Assembly: GCA_964645775.1 (NCBI GenBank)
Contig: CAZYBU010000035.1
Span: 1-31,205, forward strand
DNA: 31,205 nt
Source of the DNA: CAZYBU01 sp964645775
GTDB lineage: Bacteria > Spirochaetota > UBA4802 > UBA5550
Reading direction: 5' to 3'
Made by a program: the position numbers and the translations under genes. A model generated the notes under the pieces. The model ran no database searches and was not told the DNA's origin. It was given only the letters and a program-made list of their open reading frames with translations. Positions 1 through 8,047 of this stretch are shown here, piece after piece (position 1 is the stretch's first letter; the number at the start of each line of letters is the position of its first letter).

Positions 1-1
1 G

Positions 2-745
2 AGGGATATTACCCGCCTTGATGAATCGCGTCGTCGTCGCCGCGAAGATATCGCGCGCCTGGAAGTATCGGATCGTCATAACCGGATTGACGATGCCCGC
101 AGGAGCCTTGCGGCGGCGGACAGGCTTTACGAAGAATCGATGGTCGCCATGTTCGCCTATATTTCTGAAAAACGAGAAGCGCTGGAAGATGTTTTGCAGG
201 GGATGGACCTGCGGCAGCGGGAGGAGCTCCAGCGTGAAGGTGACCGGCTGGTAAACCAGTTCATGAAACTTCAGCGTGACGTGCCGGCCTCCCACGGGGT
301 AGACAACTGGAACAGCTATGTCAGGGTCCAGCTCGATAAGGCGGGTAAGACTATAGAGATGCTGAATCTACACCGCGAACAGTGCAGTAACAGGGAACTG
401 CGTCAGGAGCTGCAGGGTATCATTGGAATCGCGCGGGATATTCATGGCGAACTGGAACGAGGCCCGTGGAAGATCGGATCGGCGAGAATGTTTGTTACCT
501 GGTATCTGGACGCCCTGTCGAGTATCCTTGATCGGCATAACCGCCTTTCATCAAAGGGTGATTCGTCCCAGACAGAACAGGTGCAGGCGGTCGTCAATCG
601 CGTAGCCGAGGCCTTTTTCGCTATCCAGCAGAAGATGCGGAAACGGGACCTTCTGCATCTCGACGCTGAAGTCACTGTTCTTGATGAGGCGCTGAAACAG
701 GAGATTAAAGTGGAGAGGGATGAAGGATCAGGTATTAGGTATTAG
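2..745 (+). CDS. Coiled-coil charged protein, 3' part (5' end outside window)
   Basis: The frame is open from base 2 to the TAG at 743-745, so 247 residues of the C-terminal part are visible and the true start lies upstream. An internal ATG at 140 is not preceded by a ribosome site, and good helical coding sequence precedes it, so I treat the gene as partial. The visible protein has no signal peptide or membrane segment. It is rich in Arg, Glu, Asp, Gln and Leu, and the first 90 residues look like a continuous amphipathic helix or coiled coil (runs such as RRRREDIARLE and EKREALEDVL). I do not recognise a family. It is on the same strand as the cupin lipoprotein and MoxR genes, but the 127-bp gap with an inverted repeat after it suggests a separate transcription unit. 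Confidence 0.7.
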   Translation, partial: RDITRLDESRRRRREDIARLEVSDRHNRIDDARRSLAAADRLYEESMVAMFAYISEKREALEDVLQGMDLRQREELQREGDRLVNQFMKLQRDVPASHGVDNWNSYVRVQLDKAGKTIEMLNLHREQCSNRELRQELQGIIGIARDIHGELERGPWKIGSARMFVTWYLDALSSILDRHNRLSSKGDSSQTEQVQAVVNRVAEAFFAIQQKMRKRDLLHLDAEVTVLDEALKQEIKVERDEGSGIRY

Positions 746-753
746 ATTTTTGG

Positions 754-771
754 GATTGCGAAATTGCAATC
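754..771. promoter_or_regulatory. 18-bp inverted repeat upstream of cupin lipoprotein gene
   Basis: Perfect 6-bp arms GATTGC and GCAATC surround the spacer GAAATT, about 100 bp before the lipoprotein start. It has no following T-run, so it is not an obvious terminator. An operator is possible; this is inference only. Confidence 0.25.
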
Positions 772-872
772 AATACAAAGGTGAAAGAATATTTTTTATT
801 TGAAGAAAAGCATGGATCATCGTAGATTCACAGGTAACAAAAAAAATCAAATTGAAATCAGGAGAAAAGAAA

Positions 873-1364
873 ATGATCAGAGTTTTTTCCGTTGTGTCAA
901 TAACTGCTTTGCTGATGGTCTCCTGCTCTCCTTCGGGCAGTGAATCGGCCAAAGGTATCGATACCACAGACGAAGGGGGGAAGCCCTGGGTTGGCAATAT
1001 CGAAGAACTGACGAATAATAACGTGAATTTCCGTACGGCGAAGTGGACAAATACAAAGCTCCAGATGACCGTGATGTCTATCGAGCCCGGGAGTGACATA
1101 GGCCTGGAGGTTCATGAACACGGGGACCAGTTTATCCGTGTTGAATCGGGAGACGCCCGGGTGCTCATGGGGGAGAAGAAGGATTCTCTTGCCTATGACA
1201 GGAAAGTGGGTGATGACTGGGCGATCTTAATCCCGGCCGGCTGGTGGCATAACATCATCAACATCGGCAAAACCCCCCTTAAAGTTTATGTGATCTATGG
1301 GCCCCCTGAGCATGGTAAAGGGACTGTGCATAAAACGAAAGCCGATGATGCGCATCATCACTGA
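873..1364 (+). CDS. Cupin-domain lipoprotein
   Basis: I chose the ATG at 873 because a GGAGA ribosome site sits at 861-865; a TTG at 852 in the same frame precedes that site. The 163-residue product starts with a lipoprotein signal: basic MIR, a hydrophobic stretch and a lipobox-like LLMVSC ending in Cys18, followed by a Ser/Gly-rich linker. Residues about 60-145 form a cupin barrel. The first metal motif gives His81 and His83 (VHEHGDQF), with Gln86 where cupins usually have Glu, and the second motif gives His126 (PAGWWHN). Such small cupins bind a divalent metal; the substrate cannot be told. A lipid anchor would place it in the periplasm or at the outer membrane, whereas many relatives are cytoplasmic. 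The C-terminus ends in a natural HHH. Confidence 0.82.
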   Translation: MIRVFSVVSITALLMVSCSPSGSESAKGIDTTDEGGKPWVGNIEELTNNNVNFRTAKWTNTKLQMTVMSIEPGSDIGLEVHEHGDQFIRVESGDARVLMGEKKDSLAYDRKVGDDWAILIPAGWWHNIINIGKTPLKVYVIYGPPEHGKGTVHKTKADDAHHH

Positions 1365-1506
1365 TAATCATGAAAACCGGCTCCGGCCATGATCAGAATA
1401 ATCTTGCTCATTTCATCTTTTGAATAGTATTCCTTTACGTCTCCTAAAAAATATTGAAAAATTTCAGCTTTGTACGTCTAATAGGAGATACAGGGAGAAA
1501 CAGAAG

Positions 1507-3186
1507 ATGACGGAACAGCAGACCGACATAAAGGGACGGACCTTCAAGGCCCTCTTCTACATGCTTTCGGCCGACGGCTCAAAGAAACTCTTCGAGCACG
1601 GCGCCCTGAAACGGGCCGCCCGGGACCTTGGCGCTAAAAGTGATGAGCTGAAAACCTGGTACTCCCAGTGGAGCACCAACGGAAAGGGCCCCGATCTGCC
1701 TCAGGCAAAGAACGACCGGCAGGAGCTGGCCCTCCGGGTTCTCCTTTTTCTCATGAGTAACGGCCCCATCTCGCCCGATTCCCGGGCGCGCCTTTCGGAG
1801 CTGCTTGCAGGTTCCGGCATCGATTCCGGAAGGGCCCTCGACGTCGTTCTCACCCGGCCCCCCTGGCTTCAGAAAAAGGACCTGAACGAACGCCTCACCT
1901 CTCTCCGCAAAGACCTGAAGGGAAAACCCGCCTCAAAGGCAAAGGGTGAAGAGAGGGAAGAACCTTTCTACATAGCCAACCAGGTTACCTACGAGGGCCT
2001 TGATGAGCTTCAGAGACTGATGCTGGCCAGTCATCTCGGCATACATGCGGCCATAGACGGTCCTCCCGGCACGGGGAAGACTCAGAGCGTGATCCAGATG
2101 GCGAAAATCCTGGATATGGATCTTTACACCAAGACCTGTTCCAGCCGAACCGTGGAGTCTCACATCATATCCTATCCGGTGCTCAGGGTGGAGGAGGGGG
2201 CCAGCGTCACGGACCAGATGAGCGGTCCCCTGGTTATGGCCATGGAGAAGCCGGGCATCTTCTACGGGGACGAGTTCAACCTGTTAAAAGAAGACGTGCA
2301 GAAGAGGTTGAACAGCGCCTTTGACGACCGCAGATACATCGACCGGAACGATGGACTCCAGGTCCGGGCGAAGAAGGGCTTCTGGGCCGTGATCTCCTAC
2401 AATCCAACGGAGAATATAGTGAGCAGGGACCTTGAGGACTCCGTTGCCGACCGGTTCATTCATTTTAACTTCACCCGGTGGAGCCCGGACTTCAAGGCCT
2501 ACGTCTCATCGTGCCGGGCGCGGGGTGTTCAGCCCCTTGAAGATAATGACGAAACGGGTTTCGGCCTTGAGCTTGGATGGCGCGGCATATCGAGGGGAGC
2601 GAAGTTCTTCACCGGAGAGATGCAGGATGGCAAACTGACATGGAAGGACTTCTTTACCGGAAAGAAAAACGTTGAAACTCCTGAATTCATTTATCGGGTC
2701 TATGACCGGGTCAGCATGCTGAAGAACATGGATACGTCGAAAAAGAAGGGCCTGGAAAATCTCTCCGCTTCCGCCTTCAAGGAGGTGGACCTGGCCCGGA
2801 TGGTCGCCCGTTTCACGGACCTGCTCCACTCCCTGGCCGAGACCGGCACTTCGCCCCTTCTCGAAAAGATAGGCATGAAGAAACTTCTCGAAGACGAGGA
2901 CTTCGAACTACTCACTATCCACAGGAGCTCGGCCCGTATCGAGATCGCGGCTCTTCAGCATTACCGCCTTCTCATATCAAAGGGGTTCAACCGGTATCTG
3001 GCCCAGTCCTACGCAGTGAAGCTTATCATCGACCAGGTCTGCTACGGGCAGTACAGGCTTCGGAAACTGCGACAGGACCCGGTCCACAAGATCGTGACAC
3101 AGATCGCCCGCGGCATGCAGCTCATGGCCGAAAGTCAAAGCTATAACACCAGCATGATTACCCGAAGCCTCCTGGGACAGGCATAG
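1507..3186 (+). CDS. MoxR-family AAA+ ATPase
   Basis: The start at ATG 1507 follows an AGGGAGA ribosome site; an in-frame ATG at 1420 has none. The 559-residue protein has a helical N-terminal extension of about 170 residues and then a MoxR/CbbQ-type AAA+ core: Walker A GPPGTGKT at 185-192 and Walker B FYGDE ending in Asp255-Glu256. A VISYNP segment follows at about 300, in the place of sensor 1, and a helical lid lies beyond. MoxR ATPases remodel or activate partner proteins and almost always work with a VWA-domain protein. Here the VWA gene starts 10 bp after this stop, with its ribosome site overlapping the TAG. The N-terminal extension is longer than in typical MoxR or CbbQ proteins (about 270-330 residues in all). 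The client complex is unknown. Confidence 0.88.
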   Translation: MTEQQTDIKGRTFKALFYMLSADGSKKLFEHGALKRAARDLGAKSDELKTWYSQWSTNGKGPDLPQAKNDRQELALRVLLFLMSNGPISPDSRARLSELLAGSGIDSGRALDVVLTRPPWLQKKDLNERLTSLRKDLKGKPASKAKGEEREEPFYIANQVTYEGLDELQRLMLASHLGIHAAIDGPPGTGKTQSVIQMAKILDMDLYTKTCSSRTVESHIISYPVLRVEEGASVTDQMSGPLVMAMEKPGIFYGDEFNLLKEDVQKRLNSAFDDRRYIDRNDGLQVRAKKGFWAVISYNPTENIVSRDLEDSVADRFIHFNFTRWSPDFKAYVSSCRARGVQPLEDNDETGFGLELGWRGISRGAKFFTGEMQDGKLTWKDFFTGKKNVETPEFIYRVYDRVSMLKNMDTSKKKGLENLSASAFKEVDLARMVARFTDLLHSLAETGTSPLLEKIGMKKLLEDEDFELLTIHRSSARIEIAALQHYRLLISKGFNRYLAQSYAVKLIIDQVCYGQYRLRKLRQDPVHKIVTQIARGMQLMAESQSYNTSMITRSLLGQA

Positions 3187-3196
3187 GAGAAAATGT

Positions 3197-6100
3197 GTGG
3201 AGTCCCGGGAACTGCAATCCAGTCTGAGTGAAAACACCCTCCTGCACCTCGATCGGATATTCGCAAACAGGGAGAGTAAAAAGCAGCTACTGTTCAGAAT
3301 CGCTGCCGAGTTTTCTCTTGAGCGGGATATCCCGGCCCTGGAAGACCTCTTCAATGATCCGGGATTCGCCCTCTATCTGAAAAAGAAGGGGAAAGCCTCC
3401 CCGTCCAGGCTGGAGAAAACCCTGGAGCGGTTTATCCACAGGGTCGCTACCGGTATCTCCCCGGATAGGATGGGTGAAGTGGCGGGTATCATGGCCGGTG
3501 AAAAGTACGATGCCGTGGAGAAGACCTTCTTCCGTCATCCCGTGGACAGGGAGGCTCACGAGATATTCGAATCTAACGCTCTGCGGGTAGGGGAACAGAG
3601 GACGGACCGTTTGAAGGACTACCTGGAGATATATCTTTCCGGGGAGTTTACCGGCATGAGAAGTGATTACCGGAGAAATCTTGATCTTTACCGGGATATC
3701 ATGTCTCTTCTTACCGACGCCTTCCTCGGCAGCAGAAAGCCTGAAGATTTCATGAATCTGGTCTCCATCTTTCTGTCGACGCATGTCCGGGATCTGGTTG
3801 AACTTGCCGGGGTCCAGGGAGAACACGGCGAGTTTATTTCACTTTTAACCGACGCCTTTCATTTCGGCAAAGACCTGGATGCCCTGGAGAAGGCCCTGAC
3901 TGTCTACTGCAGGAGATACAGCGCCGATCTCCAGTACGAGAAACACGCGCGAAAGGTCTACCTGCGCCTTAAAGGGATCTGGAACCACGTTCTTGTCCTG
4001 GATGGATCACATGCAGGCCTGTTCCGATCCTTCCTTAAATACTTTGGCGATCCCCGGGACGATTTGGAAGTATTTATCTGGGAAACGGCCTTTACCCTTC
4101 CGCCTGAGAAGATAGTCCGTGTCATGACGCTTTTGGCCTCGGAGGTGTTTGTCTCCATAAAACAGTACTACCTGCATGAATCAGGTATCATACGCTTTCT
4201 TATCAGGAACATCGTGGCTGTCCTGGCTGAGGCCGAAATCAAGGATATCGGATTTTCCCTCTACAGCATTGTTCTTAAACTTCTTATGGGGCTGAAGGTC
4301 GACCGCCAGTTCCTTAGACGGAGGGCCGACTTCTTTGTCTGGATGAAGCAGCAGACCGGCTCCGTCATGATAGAATTGCAGGTTATACGTATCCTGATTT
4401 TTGAGTATATCTTCCTGGCCCTCCATATCGTTGAGATCGGATACGGGATGAAGATGACGAAGATCATCGATGAAACACACCGTGAGTATTGCCGGGTTAT
4501 CGACGAGGAGTATTCATCTTTTGAGGGAAGACAGATGGGGAAGGACGCAGTGTTCTTTCCCCTGCTGGCTCTCTTCCGGGACGACGCCTGGAGCAGCTGC
4601 CGTGACAGGTTCGGTGAGGAGAACCGTTTTATCCTGGAAGAGGTTCGCGGTATAGCTGAAACCATGAATTACGAGGACGAGGTCTTCCGGGCTCTGGAAG
4701 AGGTGGAGCGGGAAGAGCTCTCTTCATATCACATGGCTGTCCATGCCAGGTTCAGGAACAACCCGGAGAGCCTGCTGGAGGCCCTGGCATCCGATTACTG
4801 GTACCGGATCACATTCCGGGACGCGGAACCGTACATCAAGTCCGCTTCCTATCCCCTTATCGGCGGACTGCGGGTCATGGAAGGGATGGCCGGGGCCTAC
4901 ACCGACGGGTATACCATCTTTCTTCCTCCCTATCTGAGCTATTTCAAGGACCCGGCTGAACCGATTCTGGAAAACCGAAACCTGACCTGCTACATCGGTA
5001 TGACCTTTCACGAGGCGGGCCATATCCTGGCCGGAACGTTCTCCTTCGATTTCACTTACTACATGGCGTCTCTTGAGAGGCCGGACCTTTTCCGCTCCAT
5101 TATGAACTGTTTCGAGGACTATCGCGTCGAAGCATTCCTGATCCGGCTAAACGTGCATCACCAGATGAAGGAGATTATCGAAGTCCTTAACCGGTATCAA
5201 TCGATACGTAATTTCCTGGAGGGAAGCGGAATCGCCTTCACCTTTCTAACCTATATCTTTGACGAGGCGGCCGGCTATAACAGTGAATTGAAGGAGATGG
5301 ATGGATACAATGAGCTGATAGAAGGTATCCTGTCTATCTCCATGAACAGCGGCCGGTTCCGTTCTCTGAAAGATCTGGCCGGGTATGGCGTGGAGAGGCT
5401 CCGCAACCTGGATATCACCAACCCCCTATCCGTGTATCAGCTCTCCCGGGAATTCTACGAGATCATGAAGCACTGGCCGGAGAAGGCCCTGAGGGACGTT
5501 CTGGATCCGGACCGTATGCTAAAAGGTATACATCGTATCGAAGGGGATGGGAAGGAGGGAGAAGCCCCCTCCCGCCTCACTCAGGAAGAGCTGGATGATC
5601 TGTACAGGGAGTGTAACGAGAATCCCCGTGCCTTTCTTGAAGGATGGGGGCTCAATGCCCTGGCAGGCTTTCTGGAGGAGAGCGATGGGCGGGGAGAATA
5701 CAGAGAGAACGAAGCAAATCTTGGAAACGATCTACAGGATATTCTCGGGAATATGATGGAATACGACTATGAGCATGAAGGGACCATAGATTTCTCCCAC
5801 CGTACAAAGGCGGACGACATGCTGGCCGAGGACGCCATGCGGGACAGTCATCGCAAGAAGCCGCGGAGAAAGGACGCGAAACCGGGGAAGAAGAAAAAGA
5901 AGAAGGATTCGAACGATAAGAAGAAATCGAACAAAAAGGTATACTCCATCAATCCCCGGACCGGCTCCCGGACAAGGCTCTCGGAGATAAAGGTCTATCC
6001 CATCTCATCTGTAGACACGAACTACTTTTCCCTTTTTAACAGGTGGAATGCCATATCCAACACCGTGTACCGGCAACTCTCCCGCCTCCTGCCCAGCATT

Positions 6101-6793
6101 GAAGAGGCGCACGACACCTCGCCCTTTGATGGTGAGATGAACATGGAGATGGTTATTGAGGCGCTGAGTGATCGATCCCGCATCGACACGATTGAAATAT
6201 TTGATATTTACCGTGAATCGAGGCGTTCCCTCGACGTGGTTATCGGGCTGGACGCAAGCGGCTCCACGGCGGGTAGTATTGGTACGGGGATTGGAAGCGA
6301 TGTTTCCATAATCGATATTGAGAAGGCCTTTGCCATTATCTTCGGCAGGGCCCTGGAGTACCTGGCTGATGACTTGAAACTTTTTGCATTTAATTCATGG
6401 ACATCCACCAATGTCTACCGATTTGAAAGTGTGGATGCGGTCTCTTCCCTTTCTCCCGACGCGGCCAACCGGGACGGCGACTTTATACGTTTCGTCAAAG
6501 AGGAGATGAAAACCAGCAACGCGGAAGTTAAGTATTTCTTTCTCATAAGTGACGGATGCCCGGCCGCCATGAACTATGACGGTAAAGATGCCCTGGATGA
6601 TACCCTTATCGCCATGCGGGAAACCGTGGCCGAGGGCATACGCCTTGTCTATTTCAATTGCGACTCGGCCCGGCCCTATTACTTCGAGAATTTCGCCCGG
6701 GAAGCCACCTACGCCCGGCACTTCAGCGACCCTTCCCAGCTTCTTCCTGTTATTCCGGAGATGGTCAATACCATTGTAAAGAGTATATGGTAG
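3197..6793 (+). CDS. Giant VWA-domain protein with HEAGH motif (MoxR partner)
   Basis: The GTG start at 3197 is preceded by AGGAGA, which overlaps the moxR stop codon, so the two are translationally coupled. The 1198-residue protein is cytoplasmic by appearance. Residues 1-560 are helical and unassigned. A zinc-peptidase-like HEAGH lies at 605-609, followed by FEDYRVE at 639-645, a spacing like that of gluzincin-type third ligands and of the ED-R-E segment of CobT/NorD-like proteins. A lysine-rich linker sits at about 886-913. The C-terminal VWA domain has a MIDAS DASGS at 1019-1023 and a second acidic site at Asp1119 (SDG). NorD, CobT and CbbO share the general plan of C-terminal VWA plus a MoxR partner, but this protein is much longer. 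Its likely role is an ATPase-driven assembly or activation factor; whether the HEAGH site is catalytic is unknown. Confidence 0.85.
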   Translation: MESRELQSSLSENTLLHLDRIFANRESKKQLLFRIAAEFSLERDIPALEDLFNDPGFALYLKKKGKASPSRLEKTLERFIHRVATGISPDRMGEVAGIMAGEKYDAVEKTFFRHPVDREAHEIFESNALRVGEQRTDRLKDYLEIYLSGEFTGMRSDYRRNLDLYRDIMSLLTDAFLGSRKPEDFMNLVSIFLSTHVRDLVELAGVQGEHGEFISLLTDAFHFGKDLDALEKALTVYCRRYSADLQYEKHARKVYLRLKGIWNHVLVLDGSHAGLFRSFLKYFGDPRDDLEVFIWETAFTLPPEKIVRVMTLLASEVFVSIKQYYLHESGIIRFLIRNIVAVLAEAEIKDIGFSLYSIVLKLLMGLKVDRQFLRRRADFFVWMKQQTGSVMIELQVIRILIFEYIFLALHIVEIGYGMKMTKIIDETHREYCRVIDEEYSSFEGRQMGKDAVFFPLLALFRDDAWSSCRDRFGEENRFILEEVRGIAETMNYEDEVFRALEEVEREELSSYHMAVHARFRNNPESLLEALASDYWYRITFRDAEPYIKSASYPLIGGLRVMEGMAGAYTDGYTIFLPPYLSYFKDPAEPILENRNLTCYIGMTFHEAGHILAGTFSFDFTYYMASLERPDLFRSIMNCFEDYRVEAFLIRLNVHHQMKEIIEVLNRYQSIRNFLEGSGIAFTFLTYIFDEAAGYNSELKEMDGYNELIEGILSISMNSGRFRSLKDLAGYGVERLRNLDITNPLSVYQLSREFYEIMKHWPEKALRDVLDPDRMLKGIHRIEGDGKEGEAPSRLTQEELDDLYRECNENPRAFLEGWGLNALAGFLEESDGRGEYRENEANLGNDLQDILGNMMEYDYEHEGTIDFSHRTKADDMLAEDAMRDSHRKKPRRKDAKPGKKKKKKDSNDKKKSNKKVYSINPRTGSRTRLSEIKVYPISSVDTNYFSLFNRWNAISNTVYRQLSRLLPSIEEAHDTSPFDGEMNMEMVIEALSDRSRIDTIEIFDIYRESRRSLDVVIGLDASGSTAGSIGTGIGSDVSIIDIEKAFAIIFGRALEYLADDLKLFAFNSWTSTNVYRFESVDAVSSLSPDAANRDGDFIRFVKEEMKTSNAEVKYFFLISDGCPAAMNYDGKDALDDTLIAMRETVAEGIRLVYFNCDSARPYYFENFAREATYARHFSDPSQLLPVIPEMVNTIVKSIW

Positions 6794-6879
6794 GATGCCA
6801 ATGATGGCGGCAAATATTCGTAAGGATGAGTAATCGTCAAATAAACCCCATCTTCCCATAAAGAATGACCTGTGCTATA

Positions 6880-6899
6880 CCTGTTTTGCAAACAGGAGG
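6880..6899 (+). promoter_or_regulatory. Hairpin and SD in front of relic tnpA
   Basis: CCTGTTT (6880-6886) and AAACAGG (6890-6896) form a perfect 7-bp stem with a TGC loop. The strong AGGAGG ribosome site (6894-6899) starts within the 3' arm, so the stem could partly hide it. This layout may be left over from the original insertion sequence. Confidence 0.4.
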
Positions 6900-6905
6900 T
6901 TAGCA

Positions 6906-7019
6906 ATGGCACAGAGACGGCAAATTGAAAGAAAAGCATACTGGCAGCAGAAGGTCAACGAGCATACCGGGAGCGGCCTGACCCGGCGGGAATTCTGCAG
7001 ACGTCACGATATATCATAA
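6906..7019 (+). pseudogene. IS66-type TnpA accessory protein, N-terminal remnant
   Basis: A 37-codon reading frame starts with ATG after a strong AGGAGG and ends at TAA 7017. The pattern of Trp13, SGLTRREFCRRHDIS and stop matches the N-terminal helix-turn-helix part of IS66-family accessory protein TnpA (the W...SGLS...FCRQHGLS pattern). In intact copies the protein continues for another 60 or more residues, so this is a truncated relic. The next sequence comes from a different transposase type, so the break is a junction between two decayed elements. It is too short for routine gene callers. Confidence 0.6.
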
Positions 7020-7024
7020 ATGAG

Positions 7025-7230
7025 GGAATCATGATGGTGGATGCCACGGTGGCCCCGGCAGATATAACCGTATTATGACGAAGCTGCAGAAGACCAGTGA
7101 GACATCGGTTGCCTTGATTGTGCTGGTGATGAACCTGGAGAAGATAGTCCGGGATCTTTTTGTCTTCATGAAATGGGGGCTTGGGATGATGTTGAACCTC
7201 AATTTTATGAAGGAAAAACAGGTAGCCTGA
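7025..7230 (+). pseudogene. IS5/IS1182-type transposase remnant (internal deletion)
   Basis: Two short pieces are visible. From 7025, reading to a TGA at 7076, the frame gives GIMMVDATVAPADI, the start of the catalytic domain of DDE transposases of the IS1182/IS5 type (DATVAPADIRYPTD in intact proteins). From ATG 7075 to TGA 7228, in another frame, it gives KLQKTSETSVALIVLVMNLEK, which matches the extreme C-terminus (TSE...ALIFLVMNLEKLL). Everything between, several hundred residues, is deleted. The family name rests on remembered motifs, so the exact IS group is uncertain. Confidence 0.6.
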
Positions 7231-7297
7231 GTTTTTCAGGAAGCCCTAATATAACGCGGAGCGGTCACCATCGGTCATTATTCCCAACGAAAATAGA

Positions 7298-7324
7298 AAA
7301 GGGAACCCGGCTCGGGTTCCCTTT
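7298..7324 (-). terminator. Terminator of the rpsT-HU-tRNA-Val unit
   Basis: A perfect 12-bp inverted repeat (arms 7298-7309 and 7313-7324, 3-nt loop) lies 5 bp beyond the 3' end of the tRNA. On the minus strand it is followed by a T-rich stretch (TTCTATTTTC), as in an intrinsic terminator. Confidence 0.8.
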
Positions 7325-7329
7325 CGAAT

Positions 7330-7402
7330 TGGGCGCTGACGGGATCGAACCGCCGACCCTCTGCTTGTAAGGCAGATGCTCTCCCAGCTGAGCTAAGCGC
7401 CC
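7330..7402 (-). tRNA. tRNA-Val (anticodon TAC)
   Basis: The minus strand folds into a complete 73-nt cloverleaf. The acceptor arms are GGGCGCT/AGCGCCC, the D arm starts GCTCAGCTGGG, the anticodon stem TCTGC/GCAGA holds the loop CTTACAA, and the T arm contains GGTTCGATCC. The anticodon at loop positions 34-36 is TAC, reading GTA valine codons (and with modified U34, other GTN codons). The discriminator is A; CCA is not encoded. The 5' end overlaps the last 10 nt of the HU-like gene, and a terminator follows at once, so the tRNA must be cut from the rpsT-HU transcript or come from an internal promoter. Confidence 0.95.
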
Positions 7403-7671
7403 TTAATGGTACGTTCTATCGCCTTGCTTGGCCTGAAACCGAGTCCCTGCTTCTGGGGGACCTGAATCTTCTTTTTAGCGATCGGCGAGTAGACCGTCCG
7501 CTCCTTTTTTTCTACAGGGAAAAAGGAACCGAACCCCCGTATCTCAACTTTGTTGCCTTCAAATACTGATTCCAGTATCCGGTCAAGAAAATTATCGACA
7601 ATGTAAGTTACTTCCCGTTTACGCAATCCGCTTTTTCTCGTTAGCTCCTCGATGATCTCGGTCTTAGTCAA
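7393..7671 (-). CDS. HU/IHF-family DNA-binding protein
   Basis: The 92-residue product has the bacterial histone-like fold pattern: the N-terminal helices TKTEIIEELTRKSGLRKREV, the EIRGFGSFFPVEKKER strand pair and a basic DNA-binding arm with proline (VYSPIAKKKIQVP), then the C-terminal helix (FRPSKAIERTIKGA). The usual GRNP tip of HU is replaced by VYSP, keeping only the proline. It starts with TTG at 7671 after AGGAG, which overlaps the rpsT stop region, so translation is coupled to S20. Its last codons and TAG stop (7393-7395) fall within the mature tRNA-Val sequence. HU, IHF or a divergent paralogue cannot be told apart here. Confidence 0.92.
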   Translation of the reverse strand: MTKTEIIEELTRKSGLRKREVTYIVDNFLDRILESVFEGNKVEIRGFGSFFPVEKKERTVYSPIAKKKIQVPQKQGLGFRPSKAIERTIKGA

Positions 7672-7681
7672 TCCCGACTCC

Positions 7682-7963
7682 TCAGGATTGTCCGGAAATC
7701 GAGGCGTTTACCCGACGAGCGAGCCGTGATTTTTTTCGGGATGCCTTGTTTCTGTGAACGATTCCCTTGCGGGCAGCCGCATCAATTGTTCGTACGAACT
7801 TCCTGTAGGCTTCCTGGAGCTGGCCGGTATCCGAAGAAGAGTCTTCGAGGTCAGAAACCACCTTCTTGTAGGTCGTTCGGATGGAAGATTTCACACGGCT
7901 GTTCTTGATTCTGCGCTTTTCGTTCTGCCGGTTACGTTTTCTCTGTGATTGAATGTTTGCCAC
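7682..7963 (-). CDS. rpsT: Small ribosomal subunit protein bS20
   Basis: The 93-residue product begins MANIQSQRKRNRQNEKRR and is strongly basic and helical throughout, with the HRNKASRKKSRLARRV stretch of S20. S20 binds 16S rRNA and is needed for 30S assembly. The start is GTG at 7961-7963, a rare start for this gene but the only one in line with the conserved MANI N-terminus; a modest AGGGA lies upstream. In many bacteria S20 is under feedback control and has a weak start codon (UUG in Escherichia coli), so the GTG may serve the same end. It is the first gene of a unit with HU and tRNA-Val. Confidence 0.95.
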   Translation of the reverse strand: MANIQSQRKRNRQNEKRRIKNSRVKSSIRTTYKKVVSDLEDSSSDTGQLQEAYRKFVRTIDAAARKGIVHRNKASRKKSRLARRVNASISGQS

Positions 7964-7998
7964 GTTTGGATCCCTGCTTACTTTCGTTTATGGATTGG

Positions 7999-8029
7999 CA
8001 TATAGGACAGCATGTCATGAGGGTGTCAA
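7999..8029 (-). promoter_or_regulatory. Candidate rpsT promoter
   Basis: On the minus strand TTGACA (8029-8024) is followed after 19 bp by TATATG (8004-7999). The -35 is perfect, the spacing slightly long and the -10 only fair. It lies about 35-65 bp before the rpsT start, in the right place for the unit's main promoter. Confidence 0.4.
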
Positions 8030-8047
8030 GTATATTACTGAAAAATA

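Noticed and set aside
1365..1506. ATCATG...CATGAT inverted repeat after the cupin gene as a terminator
   Set aside because: The arms are short, the inner sequence does not form a clean stem and no T-run follows.
7173..7370. 65-codon frame running into tRNA-Val on the opposite strand
   Set aside because: It crosses the IS remnant, the terminator and the tRNA antisense; it is a by-product of these features.
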